From: Holosporales bacterium
Lineage (GTDB): Bacteria; Pseudomonadota; Alphaproteobacteria; Holosporales; Holosporaceae
Assembly: GCA_947461445.1 (NCBI GenBank)
Contig: CANHKV010000005.1
Span: 1 to 63,125 of the forward strand
Direction: 5' to 3'
Length of the DNA: 63,125 bases
Shown: positions 27,077 to 37,240 of the stretch, piece after piece
Layout: each line of letters begins with the position of its first letter
Position numbering within the stretch: the first letter of the stretch is position 1
The notes under the pieces: model-generated
Database searches by the model: none
Seen by the model: only the letters and a program-made list of their open reading frames with translations
Told to the model about the DNA's origin: nothing
Program-made: the position numbers and the translations under genes

Positions 27077-28069
27077 TTATCCATGCTTTGGCAAATATTG
27101 TGTAACGATGCGGTCCACATCCATATTCGGGGTCCCTAAAACATGCATGGTCCAATGTGACAGCACAGAGTCCCCTGTTTTCAAAACATCTGCACGATCT
27201 GATGCATCCCCCTTGGCAAGGACGGGGAGGTTTTGCAAAGGAGTTTTTTGTAAATGATTCGCGAATAGTGTTGGTTTCGAGAGGTGGTTTTTCTGCTTGT
27301 TTGTAAGATCAACGGAAATAGATTTTTCCTGTTTTTCCAAAACAATGGCCCAGGGAACTTGGGTTAACCCCAATGCTTCTTGATCTGATGATCGGCTGTA
27401 AAAAACGGCTTTGTGCTGTTTTTCCTCTGTTTTTGCTGATCGAATTTTGGCGCGTTCTTCTGGTGATGTTGCACTTTTCAATGTTAAAATTTCTAATGCA
27501 TCCAATGCTTTGCTTAGGGGATGCATCCAATCATGGGTCACAAGGCGGTGCATGATATCCGCCACAGGTTTTTTCCCCAAAGACCATACCATCGCTGACC
27601 CCCGAAGGCTGATGGGGTCTGTGGGATAATCCCTTAAAATAAGAGCAAAATCGCCCCTTTTATTCGCCAGTGTTTTCAAGGTTAATAGGGGTCCTTGATG
27701 CAATCGACTGCACAAAGGACAGGTTAATGCGGTCCACATAACCAACACCACCCGTGCTGTTTTTGGGTTGCCGTATACAAGGCAATAAGGCACCGATGCG
27801 GCAGGATTTTTGATATAGGATGAAACCAAATGGTTCAGAGCCCTGGGGTTTGCTTTTAATAGGTCAGGTTTTTTAGACGATTCAGAATGGGTGGGCATAC
27901 CTGTCACAGAATCAGAGTGTGCAGTGTTTGTGATGCTGGTGGGTGCCGATGCCATGCACCCCGTGAACACAGTCGTCATCACAGCAAGGGGTAATGGCTT
28001 TTGGACAAGAGAAAACAGCCGCTTTATGCACAAAAAGAATAGTGGATATTCATTGTGTTTGGATTTCAT
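27077..28069 (-). CDS. DsbA-like thioredoxin-fold protein, probable lipoprotein
   Basis: About 330 residues. The N-terminus (KPLPLAVMTTVFTGC) looks like a lipoprotein signal with the Cys of FTGC as lipid site, although F at -3 is not ideal. The core carries a thioredoxin-type CPLC active site in MWTALTCPLCSRLHQGP, then LILRDYPTDPISLRGSAMVW and ALGLTQVPWAIVL (family V.GTP/cis-Pro region). These are features of DsbA/DsbG-like periplasmic proteins of alphaproteobacteria. A role in disulfide formation or isomerisation in the envelope is inferred. The start at 28069 (MKSKHNEYP) is chosen because it gives a signal peptide; the frame opens at 28315 inside murA. It lies downstream of murA on the same strand. 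Confidence 0.7.
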   Translation of the reverse strand: MKSKHNEYPLFFLCIKRLFSLVQKPLPLAVMTTVFTGCMASAPTSITNTAHSDSVTGMPTHSESSKKPDLLKANPRALNHLVSSYIKNPAASVPYCLVYGNPKTARVVLVMWTALTCPLCSRLHQGPLLTLKTLANKRGDFALILRDYPTDPISLRGSAMVWSLGKKPVADIMHRLVTHDWMHPLSKALDALEILTLKSATSPEERAKIRSAKTEEKQHKAVFYSRSSDQEALGLTQVPWAIVLEKQEKSISVDLTNKQKNHLSKPTLFANHLQKTPLQNLPVLAKGDASDRADVLKTGDSVLSHWTMHVLGTPNMDVDRIVTQYLPKHG

Positions 28070-28230
28070 CGTACTATTTTTATCTCTTTTTCCAAAAATA
28101 ATATACCAAAATGATTCAAAAAACCATTGAAAATACCCACCAACAGCCCATCGACGCTGCTTCCATTGAAAAAGCCGCCTGCCTATACCCTCTTTTTCCT
28201 GGGATGAGGCGCATAATGCATGGTTAATGC

Positions 28231-29544
28231 TTATGACGCAACGGCAGACATCATATCGTGCTGATCCAACATGGATTCGTCTTGTGATCCAATGCGATGA
28301 ATGATGGCCCCACAATTTTGTAATTTGCGTTCCAGAACTTCGTATCCTCTATCCAGATGGTAAATGCGATGAATGGTGGTTTCACCTTGGGCCACCAGTG
28401 CCGCCAAAACCAAACCAACAGAAGCACGTAAATCTGTCGCCATCACGTGGGCACCGGTTAAATAAGGTTTACCCTGGATCGTGGCATAATGGTGATCCAG
28501 GGTAATGGATGCGCCCATACGAGCCAGCTCAGCCACATGCATGAATCGATTTTCCCAAATGTTTTCCATAATGGTGGATTCCCCATCGGCCAGTGCGGCC
28601 AATGTCATAAATTGGGCTTGTAAATCCGTGGGAAAGCCAGGATACGGTGCGGTGGATAAATGAAAGGGTCGGGGACGATCATGGGCTTGGATGCGAATGC
28701 GATTTCTGCCTAATTCGGTAATGATGGATCCAGATTGTTCTAAACATTCCACCACATGGGGCAGTAATGACAGGTCCCCCCCTTCGATAATCAGGTCACC
28801 ACGGGTTAAGGCCGCCGCCACCATATACGTCCCCATTTCAATGCGATCGGGCAGCACAGAATGCTGGGTTCCTGACAAGGCATCTATCCCTTGAATGTGC
28901 AAAGTAGACGTCCCTTTACCCTCTATTTTTGCCCCCATTTTTTGCAAACAGCTGATCACATCTGTAATTTCTGGCTCGATGGCCACATGATCCAAACGGC
29001 TTTCTCCTTTGGCCAAAACGGCGGCAAAGATCACATTTTGACTGCCTGTAACCGTCGACTTTGGAAAGGTGTAATGGCCCCCTGGTAAACGACCACCTGG
29101 TGCCTTAGCAATAATATCGCCATTGGACGTATCAATATGGGCACCCAGCGCCTTGAATCCTTCCAGATGGTAATTAATGGGGCGAACACCAATGACGCAT
29201 CCACCGGGCAAAGACACTTGCCCCAATCCAAAACGCCCCAACATGGCACCAAGAACCAAAAAAGAGGCCCGCATTTTACGCACATCCTCATAAGAGGCAT
29301 GCAGCGAAGTGGCGTGATGGGTTTGCAGCACAAAACGTTTGGAAAAATGCTGTACCGATGTACCAATGCCTTCTAAAATATGACGCATGCTGTGGGTATC
29401 GGTGACGTTTGGGATGCCTTCTAGCACCAACGGTTCGTCTGTAAGAAGCCCTAAAACCATCAAGGGGAGAGCCGCATTTTTAGCACCACTGATGGGGATG
29501 CTGCCTTTTAATGACTGTCCACCCAAGATTTTAATACTTTCCAT
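28231..29544 (-). CDS. murA: UDP-GlcNAc 1-carboxyvinyltransferase
   Basis: First committed step of peptidoglycan synthesis: transfers enolpyruvate from PEP to UDP-GlcNAc. N-terminus [37 protein letters not shown], the catalytic loop [13 protein letters not shown] with the Cys attacked by fosfomycin, and [11 protein letters not shown] are typical. 437 residues. The Cys means predicted fosfomycin sensitivity, unlike Asp variants. Confidence 0.95.
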   Translation of the reverse strand: MESIKILGGQSLKGSIPISGAKNAALPLMVLGLLTDEPLVLEGIPNVTDTHSMRHILEGIGTSVQHFSKRFVLQTHHATSLHASYEDVRKMRASFLVLGAMLGRFGLGQVSLPGGCVIGVRPINYHLEGFKALGAHIDTSNGDIIAKAPGGRLPGGHYTFPKSTVTGSQNVIFAAVLAKGESRLDHVAIEPEITDVISCLQKMGAKIEGKGTSTLHIQGIDALSGTQHSVLPDRIEMGTYMVAAALTRGDLIIEGGDLSLLPHVVECLEQSGSIITELGRNRIRIQAHDRPRPFHLSTAPYPGFPTDLQAQFMTLAALADGESTIMENIWENRFMHVAELARMGASITLDHHYATIQGKPYLTGAHVMATDLRASVGLVLAALVAQGETTIHRIYHLDRGYEVLERKLQNCGAIIHRIGSQDESMLDQHDMMSAVAS

Positions 29545-29841
29545 GAATCGTACGCGTTGGTTTTTTGTAAATATGATCTATCCTGACATATTTACCCTTC
29601 TTTTGTAAATAAGGGGGGTCGTTTATTTGTAAAAAGACATCTTGTTGATATCTGTTAGAAATACAGCGGTTTTTATTTGCGAGTTTATTTCGCTTTTTTT
29701 TAATGATAAAAATGAAAAAAAGAGACCAGGTTCTGGTGGATGCTTTTTTCCATAGATGGTGGGAAAAATAAGTACCCATAGGGTGTTGATCCAGACGCAT
29801 AGTGCAGGCAAAATAACAGTAAATCATACGGCTGGATCGGC

Positions 29842-30513
29842 ATGTCGGAACGTCTGTTGTATCAAATGCCTTTTTGTCCATTTTCTAGAAAAATAGCCTT
29901 TGGTTTATTGGAAAAAGGGGTTCCTGTTACGCCCGTTATGGAGCGCACATGGAAACCATCACGGCTGTTGCTCCAGTTAAATCCGTCAGCAGAGCTGCCT
30001 GTTTTTCAAGATGGCACCTTGATTTGTTGGAATGATTACACGGCCTGTGAGTACATCGAAGATGTGTACGCCACACCCCAATTGATGGGGGTAGAAGCAT
30101 TTGATCGACTGGAAGCACGAAAAATTATGTCTTGGTTCGATCGTATTTTTTATCACGATGTGTACATGACCTTGTTTTACGAGCGTGCATTAAAACGGGC
30201 CATTGTCCAGTCAGGTCCCGATACCAGCATCTTGAAAACGGGCAGATCCGTATTGCGTAAACACATGACGTATGTCAGTACATTGGCCGATCGGTATTCC
30301 TATATTGCAGGCAGTACGTTTTCATGGGCTGATATTACGGTGGCATCCCATCTGTCATGTATCGATTATTTAGGAGAAATTGTGTGGGAAGATTTTCCTA
30401 TGGCCCAAGAATGGTATTTGAAAATTAAATCCCGACCAGCTTTTCGCAGCTTTTTAATGCAAACCTTTCCTGGATTGGCCCCTGTGCCACACTATTCATT
30501 GTTGGATTTTTAA
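29842..30513 (+). CDS. Glutathione S-transferase-like (SspA-type) protein
   Basis: 223 residues with an N-terminal thioredoxin fold (LLYQMPFCPFSRKIAFGLLE, ELPVFQDG with the cis-Pro and LICWNDYTACEYIED) and an all-helical C-terminal GST domain (FSWADITVASHLSC). CPFS replaces the usual catalytic Ser/Tyr/CxxC, so a glutathione-binding or thiol-transfer role is possible. SspA-like stringent-starvation proteins have the same architecture. Not in an obvious operon. Confidence 0.75.
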   Translation: MSERLLYQMPFCPFSRKIAFGLLEKGVPVTPVMERTWKPSRLLLQLNPSAELPVFQDGTLICWNDYTACEYIEDVYATPQLMGVEAFDRLEARKIMSWFDRIFYHDVYMTLFYERALKRAIVQSGPDTSILKTGRSVLRKHMTYVSTLADRYSYIAGSTFSWADITVASHLSCIDYLGEIVWEDFPMAQEWYLKIKSRPAFRSFLMQTFPGLAPVPHYSLLDF

Positions 30514-30593
30514 CACAATCATTCTAGAGGTTGTGCCACAGCCATGCCTATCTGTGGGATGTCTGCTCTGCAATTAGATGTGGTTTTTCAGGA

Positions 30594-31412
30594 TTACGGC
30601 GTTGTGTTTTTGTTGTTATGGCTGCTGCGCTGCTGGTTGAAATAAATCTTGTCTTGAAATGATAAAATTTGATCCGTGATTTTACTGATTTCTTGATACG
30701 CTGGATTGTCTTTTCCTTGATGGGTGCGTTGATCCATCACCGTTAAGCCATAGGAAAACAACTCGCGAAAAATCACACGCTCTCCTACACTGTGGGCCAT
30801 CTGAAAACCAATGCGTTGGGACAAGGCGTTTAAAATTTTATCCAGTTGGACTTGATTACGAGAAGTGAGGCTGTGCATGCGATTGCGTACGATAATCCAT
30901 TCCAATGTTCCAGACTCCTCCACCACCTTGCGCATACGTTGTTCCCAGACCAAGTGGGCATAATGGCTTAAAGGCAATTGCCCTGGTTTGGCTGTTTCTT
31001 TGACATTGACCAATAAATCCAAATCGATGGCGCTGTCATTCATGGGGGTGATTAAAATATCGGCCAACGAATGGGCGTATCGGGACAGAACGGAATCGTA
31101 ACCCGCCGTATCAATAATCAGTACATCCCACGTGTCACGCTGATCTTTTAATAGACGCAAATGCTCTGTCATGGATTCAGGGGTATCGTTACGCGGAGAA
31201 AATCGCTTGGTGTGCAACGGCATGGGAATGGTTTTTTCATTCCGTTTTTGAAATTCTATTCGATTTTCCCAATACCGGGACAGTGTGCCTTGATCACAAT
31301 CGCAATCCATACAGACCACACGTTTTCCTCTGTACAGCAAATCCACCGTAATGTGGACGGCCAGCGTTGATTTTCCTGTACCCCCCTTGGTATTTCCGAA
31401 AACAATAATCAT
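30594..31412 (-). CDS. mipZ: Division-plane ATPase MipZ
   Basis: ParA/MinD-family ATPase that in alphaproteobacteria forms a gradient from the poles and keeps FtsZ at mid-cell. Deviant Walker A FGNTKGGTGKSTLAVHI with the signature Lys, DCDCDQGTLSRYWENR (MipZ D.D.RQ..L.RY.ENR) and VLIIDTAGYDS (switch II) fit MipZ better than ParA or MinD. 272 residues. The ATG at 31412 overlaps the TGA of the upstream permease gene (ATGA). Being coupled to polyamine permeases is unusual. Confidence 0.9.
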   Translation of the reverse strand: MIIVFGNTKGGTGKSTLAVHITVDLLYRGKRVVCMDCDCDQGTLSRYWENRIEFQKRNEKTIPMPLHTKRFSPRNDTPESMTEHLRLLKDQRDTWDVLIIDTAGYDSVLSRYAHSLADILITPMNDSAIDLDLLVNVKETAKPGQLPLSHYAHLVWEQRMRKVVEESGTLEWIIVRNRMHSLTSRNQVQLDKILNALSQRIGFQMAHSVGERVIFRELFSYGLTVMDQRTHQGKDNPAYQEISKITDQILSFQDKIYFNQQRSSHNNKNTTP

Positions 31413-32191
31413 TGGGATTCTTTTTTGTAAAGGGTGTAACCAGCCGTCATAATCACAAGGCTGATGATGCCTGTAATGCATGTGGCCAGCGCATTGATTT
31501 CTGGGGTGTACCCCACCTTGATTTTAGAAAAAATCATCAGGGGTAAGGTGGTTATGCCTGGACCAGAGGTAAAGCTGGCTAGAATTAAATCATCAAAAGA
31601 AATGATGTACGCAATCAACCAACTGGCAATGATGGATGGAATGATGATGGGCAATTGAATTAAAAAGAACACTTTTGCAGGCCGAGCCCCTAAATCCAGC
31701 GCAGCCTCGCTGAGTGTGGGATCCAGATGCAGCAATCGAGCCCGCACAATGGCTGTGACATAGGCCGCACCCAAGGTTGTATGGGCAGAAATAACCGTCC
31801 ACATGCCTCTTGGTGGCCACCCAAAGGTGTTTTCGCTCCACACAAATAACAGCAAAATGGACAGACCTATGATCACTTCTGGTATGAACAGCGGTGTCAT
31901 GGCCATCATGCCCAATCGGTGATGACAGCGTTCTTTGGTCCAGAGATGGGCGCATGTTGTACCCAAAATGACCGCCAATGTGGCCGAAATCATACCGATT
32001 TTAAAACTAACCATGGCCGATTGCCACAACGCGTGGTTTTGAAATAAAACCTGATACCATCGCAAAGATAGGCCAGACCAGACCACAGTTTTAGAATGAT
32101 TTAGAGAATACAAAATGGTCAACGCAATGGGTAAATACAAAAAAATGTATCCCGTGTAAAAAAAGAATCGAATCCAAGGATGGGACCGCAT
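31409..32191 (-). CDS. Spermidine/putrescine-type ABC permease, PotC/PotI-like
   Basis: A 260-residue inner-membrane permease with about six hydrophobic segments. N-terminus FFYTGYIFLYLPIALTILYS and LSLRWYQVLFQN match PotC/PotI. The EAA loop is SEAALDLGARPAKVFFLIQL. It overlaps the PotB-like gene by one base (start at 32191) and mipZ by four. Polyamine is the likely substrate by family; other small cationic compounds are possible. Confidence 0.85.
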   Translation of the reverse strand: MRSHPWIRFFFYTGYIFLYLPIALTILYSLNHSKTVVWSGLSLRWYQVLFQNHALWQSAMVSFKIGMISATLAVILGTTCAHLWTKERCHHRLGMMAMTPLFIPEVIIGLSILLLFVWSENTFGWPPRGMWTVISAHTTLGAAYVTAIVRARLLHLDPTLSEAALDLGARPAKVFFLIQLPIIIPSIIASWLIAYIISFDDLILASFTSGPGITTLPLMIFSKIKVGYTPEINALATCITGIISLVIMTAGYTLYKKESQ

Positions 32192-33270
32192 CAGGAAGAT
32201 TGCCTTAGTAAGGTTTGAAGTTTTTTAAAGATAAACATAGGCAAAAACAAGGCCACAATGATGCAAACGGCCAAAGTGCTGGCCAAAGGCCAATCGCGAT
32301 TGGTAAAAAACTCAGACCACAGCAATCGTCCAATGGTCAAGCTGGTTGGCCCCCCCAATAATTCTGGAATTAAATATTCACCCACTGCCGGAATAAACAC
32401 CAAGCTGGATCCTGCTGAAATACCCGATCGCGACAATGGAACCGTAATACGCCAAAAGGCCGAAAAGGGTCGACACCCCAGATCATAGGCTGCCTCTAAA
32501 ATTTTTGGGCTCATTTTATCAAAAACCCCATACAAAGGAAAAATCATAAAGGGCAAATAGGAATACACCACCCCAATGATAATGGCGTACGGCGTATTCA
32601 TCAGGGACCAAGGCTGCAGCCCCATGTATTCCAATCCATGATTGATTAATCCCTGGGGGCTGAGCAACGTCATCCAGGCATAAATGCGGACTAAAAAAGA
32701 AGTAAAAAAAGGCAAAATGGCCAGCAATAACCACACCGTATGATGTTTTGATCGCGCAATACCATAGGCCATAGGATACCCAATAATCAAACAAAACAGT
32801 GTGGATAGGGTGGCAATGCCCAAAGAATTCATAAACGCCGCACGATAAAAAGAATCCTTGAACACAATCAGATAATTGGTCAAATGGACCACCAATTGAA
32901 AGGAATCGCTGGATAAGGGGCGAAAAAGAGGGCGATAGGGCGGGGCACCTGTAGAAAATTCCGAAAGACTCAACGCAATAATCGTGGCCAACGGTGCAAC
33001 CAGCATAATACCATACCACAGATACGGCCACAGTACTACAAAAAAGTATTTGTTTTTTTGCCAAAAGTGCTGCATCACAGGACCGTATTTTACCATCCAA
33101 AAAAAGAGCCTGTTGTTATTTAACAGAAAAAACCCATAAAAAGTCAAGGACCACAGCAAAAGTCGGGCAAATACAGTTCTGAAACCATGATGGATTACTT
33201 TCCTTATTCCTTGCCATAGAACCATTGTGGTCGAGCAGAGAAAATCCATAAAATGCCAGATTTTCGGCAC
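32191..33270 (-). CDS. Spermidine/putrescine-type ABC permease, PotB/PotH-like
   Basis: Up to 359 residues. The permease core (LWPYLWYGIMLVAPLATIIALSL onwards, EAA loop LEAAYDLGCRPFSAFWRITV) is typical PotB/PotH. The ~58 residues before the ATG at 33096 are not typical; the true start may be there. 33270 is kept as the outer limit because an extra membrane segment (LLLWSLTFYGFFLL) can be read. No ATPase (potA) or binding protein (potD) gene adjoins it. The phage module starts directly on its upstream side. Confidence 0.8.
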   Translation of the reverse strand: MPKIWHFMDFLCSTTMVLWQGIRKVIHHGFRTVFARLLLWSLTFYGFFLLNNNRLFFWMVKYGPVMQHFWQKNKYFFVVLWPYLWYGIMLVAPLATIIALSLSEFSTGAPPYRPLFRPLSSDSFQLVVHLTNYLIVFKDSFYRAAFMNSLGIATLSTLFCLIIGYPMAYGIARSKHHTVWLLLAILPFFTSFLVRIYAWMTLLSPQGLINHGLEYMGLQPWSLMNTPYAIIIGVVYSYLPFMIFPLYGVFDKMSPKILEAAYDLGCRPFSAFWRITVPLSRSGISAGSSLVFIPAVGEYLIPELLGGPTSLTIGRLLWSEFFTNRDWPLASTLAVCIIVALFLPMFIFKKLQTLLRQSS

Positions 33271-33354
33271 ATCACATTAACAAATAGTAAAAAAGTTGAT
33301 TCTGTAATGGCGGGTATGTTATCCAATAAATATATAGTAAAGGAAACAGGCCCC

Positions 33355-34617
33355 ATGCAAAAGGAAAAACGATCATTTTTAAAACGCTTGTGGACCATGG
33401 GCCAAACCCCAGATGTAAAAAGCAACCCCCTATTTTCTTCTTATGCCATGGCCGATGCCGTTCATTACGATCAGTCTTGGGACTGCCCACTGTTGTCATC
33501 TGGGTATGACAAAAATGCCGTGGTGTATCGCTGTATCACATTGATCGCACGGAACATAGCTTCTGTTCCTTTGATGCTGTATGACGGCAATCAACGCATC
33601 ATGGAACATCCTGTTTTGGATGTATTGAAAAAGCCCAATGCCATGCAAAATTACACCTCTTTTTGCGAAGGGTTGGTCACCTATTTGTTGCTGTCTGGAA
33701 ACAGTTTTATACAAGCGGTTTCACATAACGACACGCCACAGGTCTTGTCCGAATTGCATATATTGCGCCCCAATCGCATCCATCTGGTTCCAGGGCCAGA
33801 TGGCCGTTTAAAGGCATACGAATATCGATTGGGAAATCGAAAATACACCATTGATGTCAATGTTGATACAGGAAAAAGTGCGATTTTACATATGAAATTG
33901 TTTAACCCGTTGGATGATTATTTAGGGGCCAGCCCCATCAAGTCTGCAAAATCCATGATTGATTTACAAAATGTCATTGTGGCTCATAATTTGACTTTAT
34001 TGCACAATGCGGGATGTCCATCAGGAGCCTTGATGTTGAAAGGCGATCAAACGCTGACGGCTGATCAAGAAAAAGTTCTGCGCGATCAAGTGCAAACCAT
34101 GAAAGCGCGCGGTGGTGCAGGAAAAATGCTGGTTCTGAATGGGGATTTCGAGTGGAAAGAAATGGGATTACGTCCAAAAGATATGGATTTTAACGAGGGC
34201 CGCATCATGGCTGCAAGAGAAATTGCCCAAGTTTTTGGTGTTCCCCCCATGTGTATCGGCATATTGGGTGATTCGACCTATTCCAATTATCAAGAAGCCC
34301 GGTTGCATCTGTGGGAAGACACCTGTTTGCCCCTCTTTGATATGGTCTTGTCCAATTTAAACCAGTGGTTATTGCCCTATTATGGGTCGAATTTAACCTT
34401 GTCGTACAGCAAGGATGATATCCATGCTTTGATTCCTAGACGGGAAAAAATGTGGGAAAAAGTATGTAAAATTACCTGCCTAACCATTAATGAGCGCAGA
34501 GAAATGTTGGGGTATGGGCCCATACAGGGCGGTCATGCTTTTGAATGGCATGATCCTGCAGCCGATGGTGCCAACACCACCCCCACAGCCCAAAGGATTG
34601 GGGTTAACAGCCTATAA
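33355..34617 (+). CDS. Phage portal protein, HK97 family
   Basis: Forms the dodecameric ring through which DNA enters and leaves the capsid. Seen: NAVVYRCITLIARNIASVPLM, HPVLDVLKKPN, LLSGNSFIQAV and the later FGVPPMCIGILGDSTYSN-YQEARLHLWEDT stretch, all typical of HK97 gp3-type portals. The start is ATG 33355 (MQKEKRSFLKRL) with aaagga upstream; the frame opens at 33253. 420 residues, normal length. Confidence 0.9.
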   Translation: MQKEKRSFLKRLWTMGQTPDVKSNPLFSSYAMADAVHYDQSWDCPLLSSGYDKNAVVYRCITLIARNIASVPLMLYDGNQRIMEHPVLDVLKKPNAMQNYTSFCEGLVTYLLLSGNSFIQAVSHNDTPQVLSELHILRPNRIHLVPGPDGRLKAYEYRLGNRKYTIDVNVDTGKSAILHMKLFNPLDDYLGASPIKSAKSMIDLQNVIVAHNLTLLHNAGCPSGALMLKGDQTLTADQEKVLRDQVQTMKARGGAGKMLVLNGDFEWKEMGLRPKDMDFNEGRIMAAREIAQVFGVPPMCIGILGDSTYSNYQEARLHLWEDTCLPLFDMVLSNLNQWLLPYYGSNLTLSYSKDDIHALIPRREKMWEKVCKITCLTINERREMLGYGPIQGGHAFEWHDPAADGANTTPTAQRIGVNSL

Positions 34618-34656
34618 CCCCCCCTTGAATATTTTTTAACAGAGGAGATCCCCACC

Positions 34657-35232
34657 ATGAGTACATTTGAAATGAAAACCGTCCACACCTTGCCCATCAA
34701 CAGAATTAAGACATGGGATGGTGTGGGTAATTTTTTCGGTTATGCCAGTACATTTGGCAATACAGATAAAGCCAATGATGTCATTGTCAAAGGTGCATTT
34801 TCTGAAACGTTACAGTCTTGGAAAAAAAAGCATAAAGGGTTTCCCAATATATACGATGAACACAATCGCTATCATTGTCTGGGTACATGCAAAACGTTGG
34901 AAGAGGATGATACAGGTTTGTCTATGGAGGGCATATTATTCACCCAATACATCGAAAAAGCCAGAGAAGTACACCAATTATTGCGATCTGGCCTGAAACA
35001 CAGCCTTTCCATTGGCTTTTACGTCAAAAAATCATTCATGAACCATGGGGTGCGCTATATCGAAAAGATTGATTTATTAGAGGTTTCCATCGTCACAAAT
35101 CCCTGTAATGCAAAGGCACAAATCCATGCCTTTAAACGCGATCATGATCCCACATCCCAACAGGCCCATGATAGAGACAGTGAAAAACTGTTACAAGGGA
35201 TTCGTCAACTGACCAAACGTTTAAACCCCTAA
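34657..35232 (+). CDS. Prohead protease, HK97 family (U35)
   Basis: Serine protease that processes the capsid and scaffold during head assembly. GYASTFGNTDKANDVIVKGAF at the N-terminus, DEHN with the catalytic His region, and GLKHSLSIGFYVKK with the catalytic Ser are visible. VSIVTNPCNAKA closes the core. 191 residues, an ordinary size. It follows the portal gene after 39 bases with an agagga site. Confidence 0.9.
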   Translation: MSTFEMKTVHTLPINRIKTWDGVGNFFGYASTFGNTDKANDVIVKGAFSETLQSWKKKHKGFPNIYDEHNRYHCLGTCKTLEEDDTGLSMEGILFTQYIEKAREVHQLLRSGLKHSLSIGFYVKKSFMNHGVRYIEKIDLLEVSIVTNPCNAKAQIHAFKRDHDPTSQQAHDRDSEKLLQGIRQLTKRLNP

Positions 35233-35310
35233 ACCACGCCATCCAAAACCCGTTAAAACCCATCAAGGGCAGAGCTGTGCCCGTATCATTCATTCCTATC
35301 GGAGAACATT

Positions 35311-36552
35311 ATGTCTAATGAACAAACCTTGAACGCCATTACTGAATTAAACCAAGCCTTTGAAGCCTTTAAGAATGCCAATGATGAGCGGTTAAACGCA
35401 TTGGAAAAAAAGAGCACGGACCCCATCGCTGTGGATAAAGTGGAACGATTAAACACCTTGATGGATCACATCAGCGTTAAATTGAATCAGGCCAACACGT
35501 CCACGCAACGTCCTTTCTTAGGGCAATCTTCTGATTCAGACGACCTGGAATTAAAAGCGTTTAACCAGTATCTGTTAAGCGGAAACAAAGCAGGATTGGC
35601 TGGGTTAGAAACAAAGTATTTGGATGGAAGTACGCCTGAAAAAGGAGGTGTTCTGATCCCCAACGTTATTTCTGAGCACATTGATGATGTGGTTAAAAAT
35701 TTGTGTCCACTGATGAACTTGGCCCATGTGGTGGTTATGAACACGGGTACACGGTACCGCTTTCCTCGCTTTAAAGCCGATCATAATGGGGGTTTCAAAT
35801 TCAATGCCTATTTGGCAGATGGGGATAAACATTGGGGGAATGTCTCTAATCCAAGCGATGACAAAGAAGAACTGCAAATAGAGATGGTGGATATTCCCCT
35901 GCATACCATCAATTACAAGCATAAAATCGCTTGGGATATCATGGAAAATCTAAGTTTTGATTTGATCTCTTTTTTAAAAAAGGGAATGTCAGAGTATGTA
36001 GGCAGCAAGTGCAATCAGGCTTTTTTCTATGGCGATGGTGCTAAAAAACCCAAAGGTTTGTTGACTGAATTGGTGGATAACAATACAGAAAAATACAAAA
36101 TAGAGACCATTAAAACCGGCGAAGCGGGTGGCCTTCAAGAAAATGGAGAGTATAAGGTTTTGCTGGAATTGATGGCCAGTTTAAAGTCGCGTTACAACAC
36201 AGAGGCCAGTTGGTTAATGTCCAGAGAAGCCATGAAGGTGTTTCGAGGCATTAAAGCGCCCAGTGATCAACGCTATTTGTGGACCCCAAATCATATCGTG
36301 GACGGCACATCGTCCTTTTTAGGATACCCCGTTACCCAATGTGATGAATTTAAACCCCTTAGCGCCAATGATGTGGCTGTGATTTTTGGGAATTTTAAAC
36401 AGGGGTACACCATTGTGCATCGCCAAGACATGTCTCTTATTCGCGATGATATGACGTCCAAACCAGATGTGGAGTTCCTGATGCGTTATGGATATGGCGG
36501 ATCCGTTACCAATGGAGAAGCCCTGAAAGCATTAAAATTTTGCGCGATGTGA
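35311..36552 (+). CDS. Major capsid protein, HK97 family
   Basis: 413 residues. The N-terminal ~100 residues are helical and charged (LNAITELNQAFEAFKNANDE), matching the delta/scaffold domain that the protease removes. The capsid fold follows (GGVLIPNVISEHIDDVV, TGTRYRFPRF, YGDGAKKPKGLLT, ASWLMSREAM, FGNFKQGYTIVHRQDMSLIRD). The expected cleavage is around residues 95-110. Good ribosome-binding site (cggaga). Confidence 0.92.
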   Translation: MSNEQTLNAITELNQAFEAFKNANDERLNALEKKSTDPIAVDKVERLNTLMDHISVKLNQANTSTQRPFLGQSSDSDDLELKAFNQYLLSGNKAGLAGLETKYLDGSTPEKGGVLIPNVISEHIDDVVKNLCPLMNLAHVVVMNTGTRYRFPRFKADHNGGFKFNAYLADGDKHWGNVSNPSDDKEELQIEMVDIPLHTINYKHKIAWDIMENLSFDLISFLKKGMSEYVGSKCNQAFFYGDGAKKPKGLLTELVDNNTEKYKIETIKTGEAGGLQENGEYKVLLELMASLKSRYNTEASWLMSREAMKVFRGIKAPSDQRYLWTPNHIVDGTSSFLGYPVTQCDEFKPLSANDVAVIFGNFKQGYTIVHRQDMSLIRDDMTSKPDVEFLMRYGYGGSVTNGEALKALKFCAM

Positions 36553-36596
36553 TCAGCCTAAAGGATAGCGTTTAACAGCCATAAAGGAAAAACACC

Positions 36597-37169
36597 ATGG
36601 ACAGATACAAAGATCAAGACCAATTGCCAAGACATTCCGTTGTGCAAAAGAGTGTACTGAAATTGTTTGATGATGCCGAAATTATCAATCATTTACGGGT
36701 ACATTCACAGGATATTTCAACAGATAAAATCAAATATTATATGGATGTGGCCATTGAATGGGTTCAAGATCAGCTGGGCAAAACACTGTTGACCATGACC
36801 AGAGAAACCGTTGGGTACAACAATCGCTTTGTGTTGCCCTATGGACCTGTCCTGTGGGATGCATCAGGCCAGAGAAAAGATAGTATTAAAAAAGTGATTT
36901 ACGGAAAAAAAGAGCTGGAGCCCAGCGAATACAAGGTGCGTATTATGGGAGACAGTGTGGAAATTCAAGTTCCGTTTAGTTGGAAAGAAAAGGCATTAAC
37001 GGTTCAATATGTGGCTGGTTATGGAGATTGTCAGGCTGTGCCAACATCCTTAAAGCATGCTGTAATGGGGACCATAGAATACCTTTATAACAACAATGGC
37101 AATGTGGAGGTCCTAGAAGCCGCCACAGCCCCATGGTTAAAAGGGTGTCGGACCTATCGCATATTTTAA
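36597..37169 (+). CDS. Phage head-tail connector, gp6-like
   Basis: 190 residues. Helical N-terminus (IINHLRVHSQ..STDKIKYYMDVAIEWVQDQLGKTL) followed by a beta-rich middle and VQYVAGYGDCQAVPTSLKHAV, the pattern of gp6/YqbG-type adaptors that attach to the portal. Position after the capsid gene agrees. Confidence 0.8.
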   Translation: MDRYKDQDQLPRHSVVQKSVLKLFDDAEIINHLRVHSQDISTDKIKYYMDVAIEWVQDQLGKTLLTMTRETVGYNNRFVLPYGPVLWDASGQRKDSIKKVIYGKKELEPSEYKVRIMGDSVEIQVPFSWKEKALTVQYVAGYGDCQAVPTSLKHAVMGTIEYLYNNNGNVEVLEAATAPWLKGCRTYRIF

Positions 37170-37240
37170 TGCCTTTGTCCCCGTTTAACCTATCCATAAA
37201 CATTATTGATGATAAAGCCCCGCATCATATAGGAGGTATT

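Noticed and set aside
28070-28315. 82-residue extension of the DsbA-like protein
   Set aside because: It would overlap murA and hide the signal peptide behind Trp/Arg-rich sequence without family support.
33253-33354. Upstream 34-residue extension of the portal protein
   Set aside because: It overlaps the 5' end of the potB-like gene, and a good ribosome-binding site precedes the ATG at 33355.
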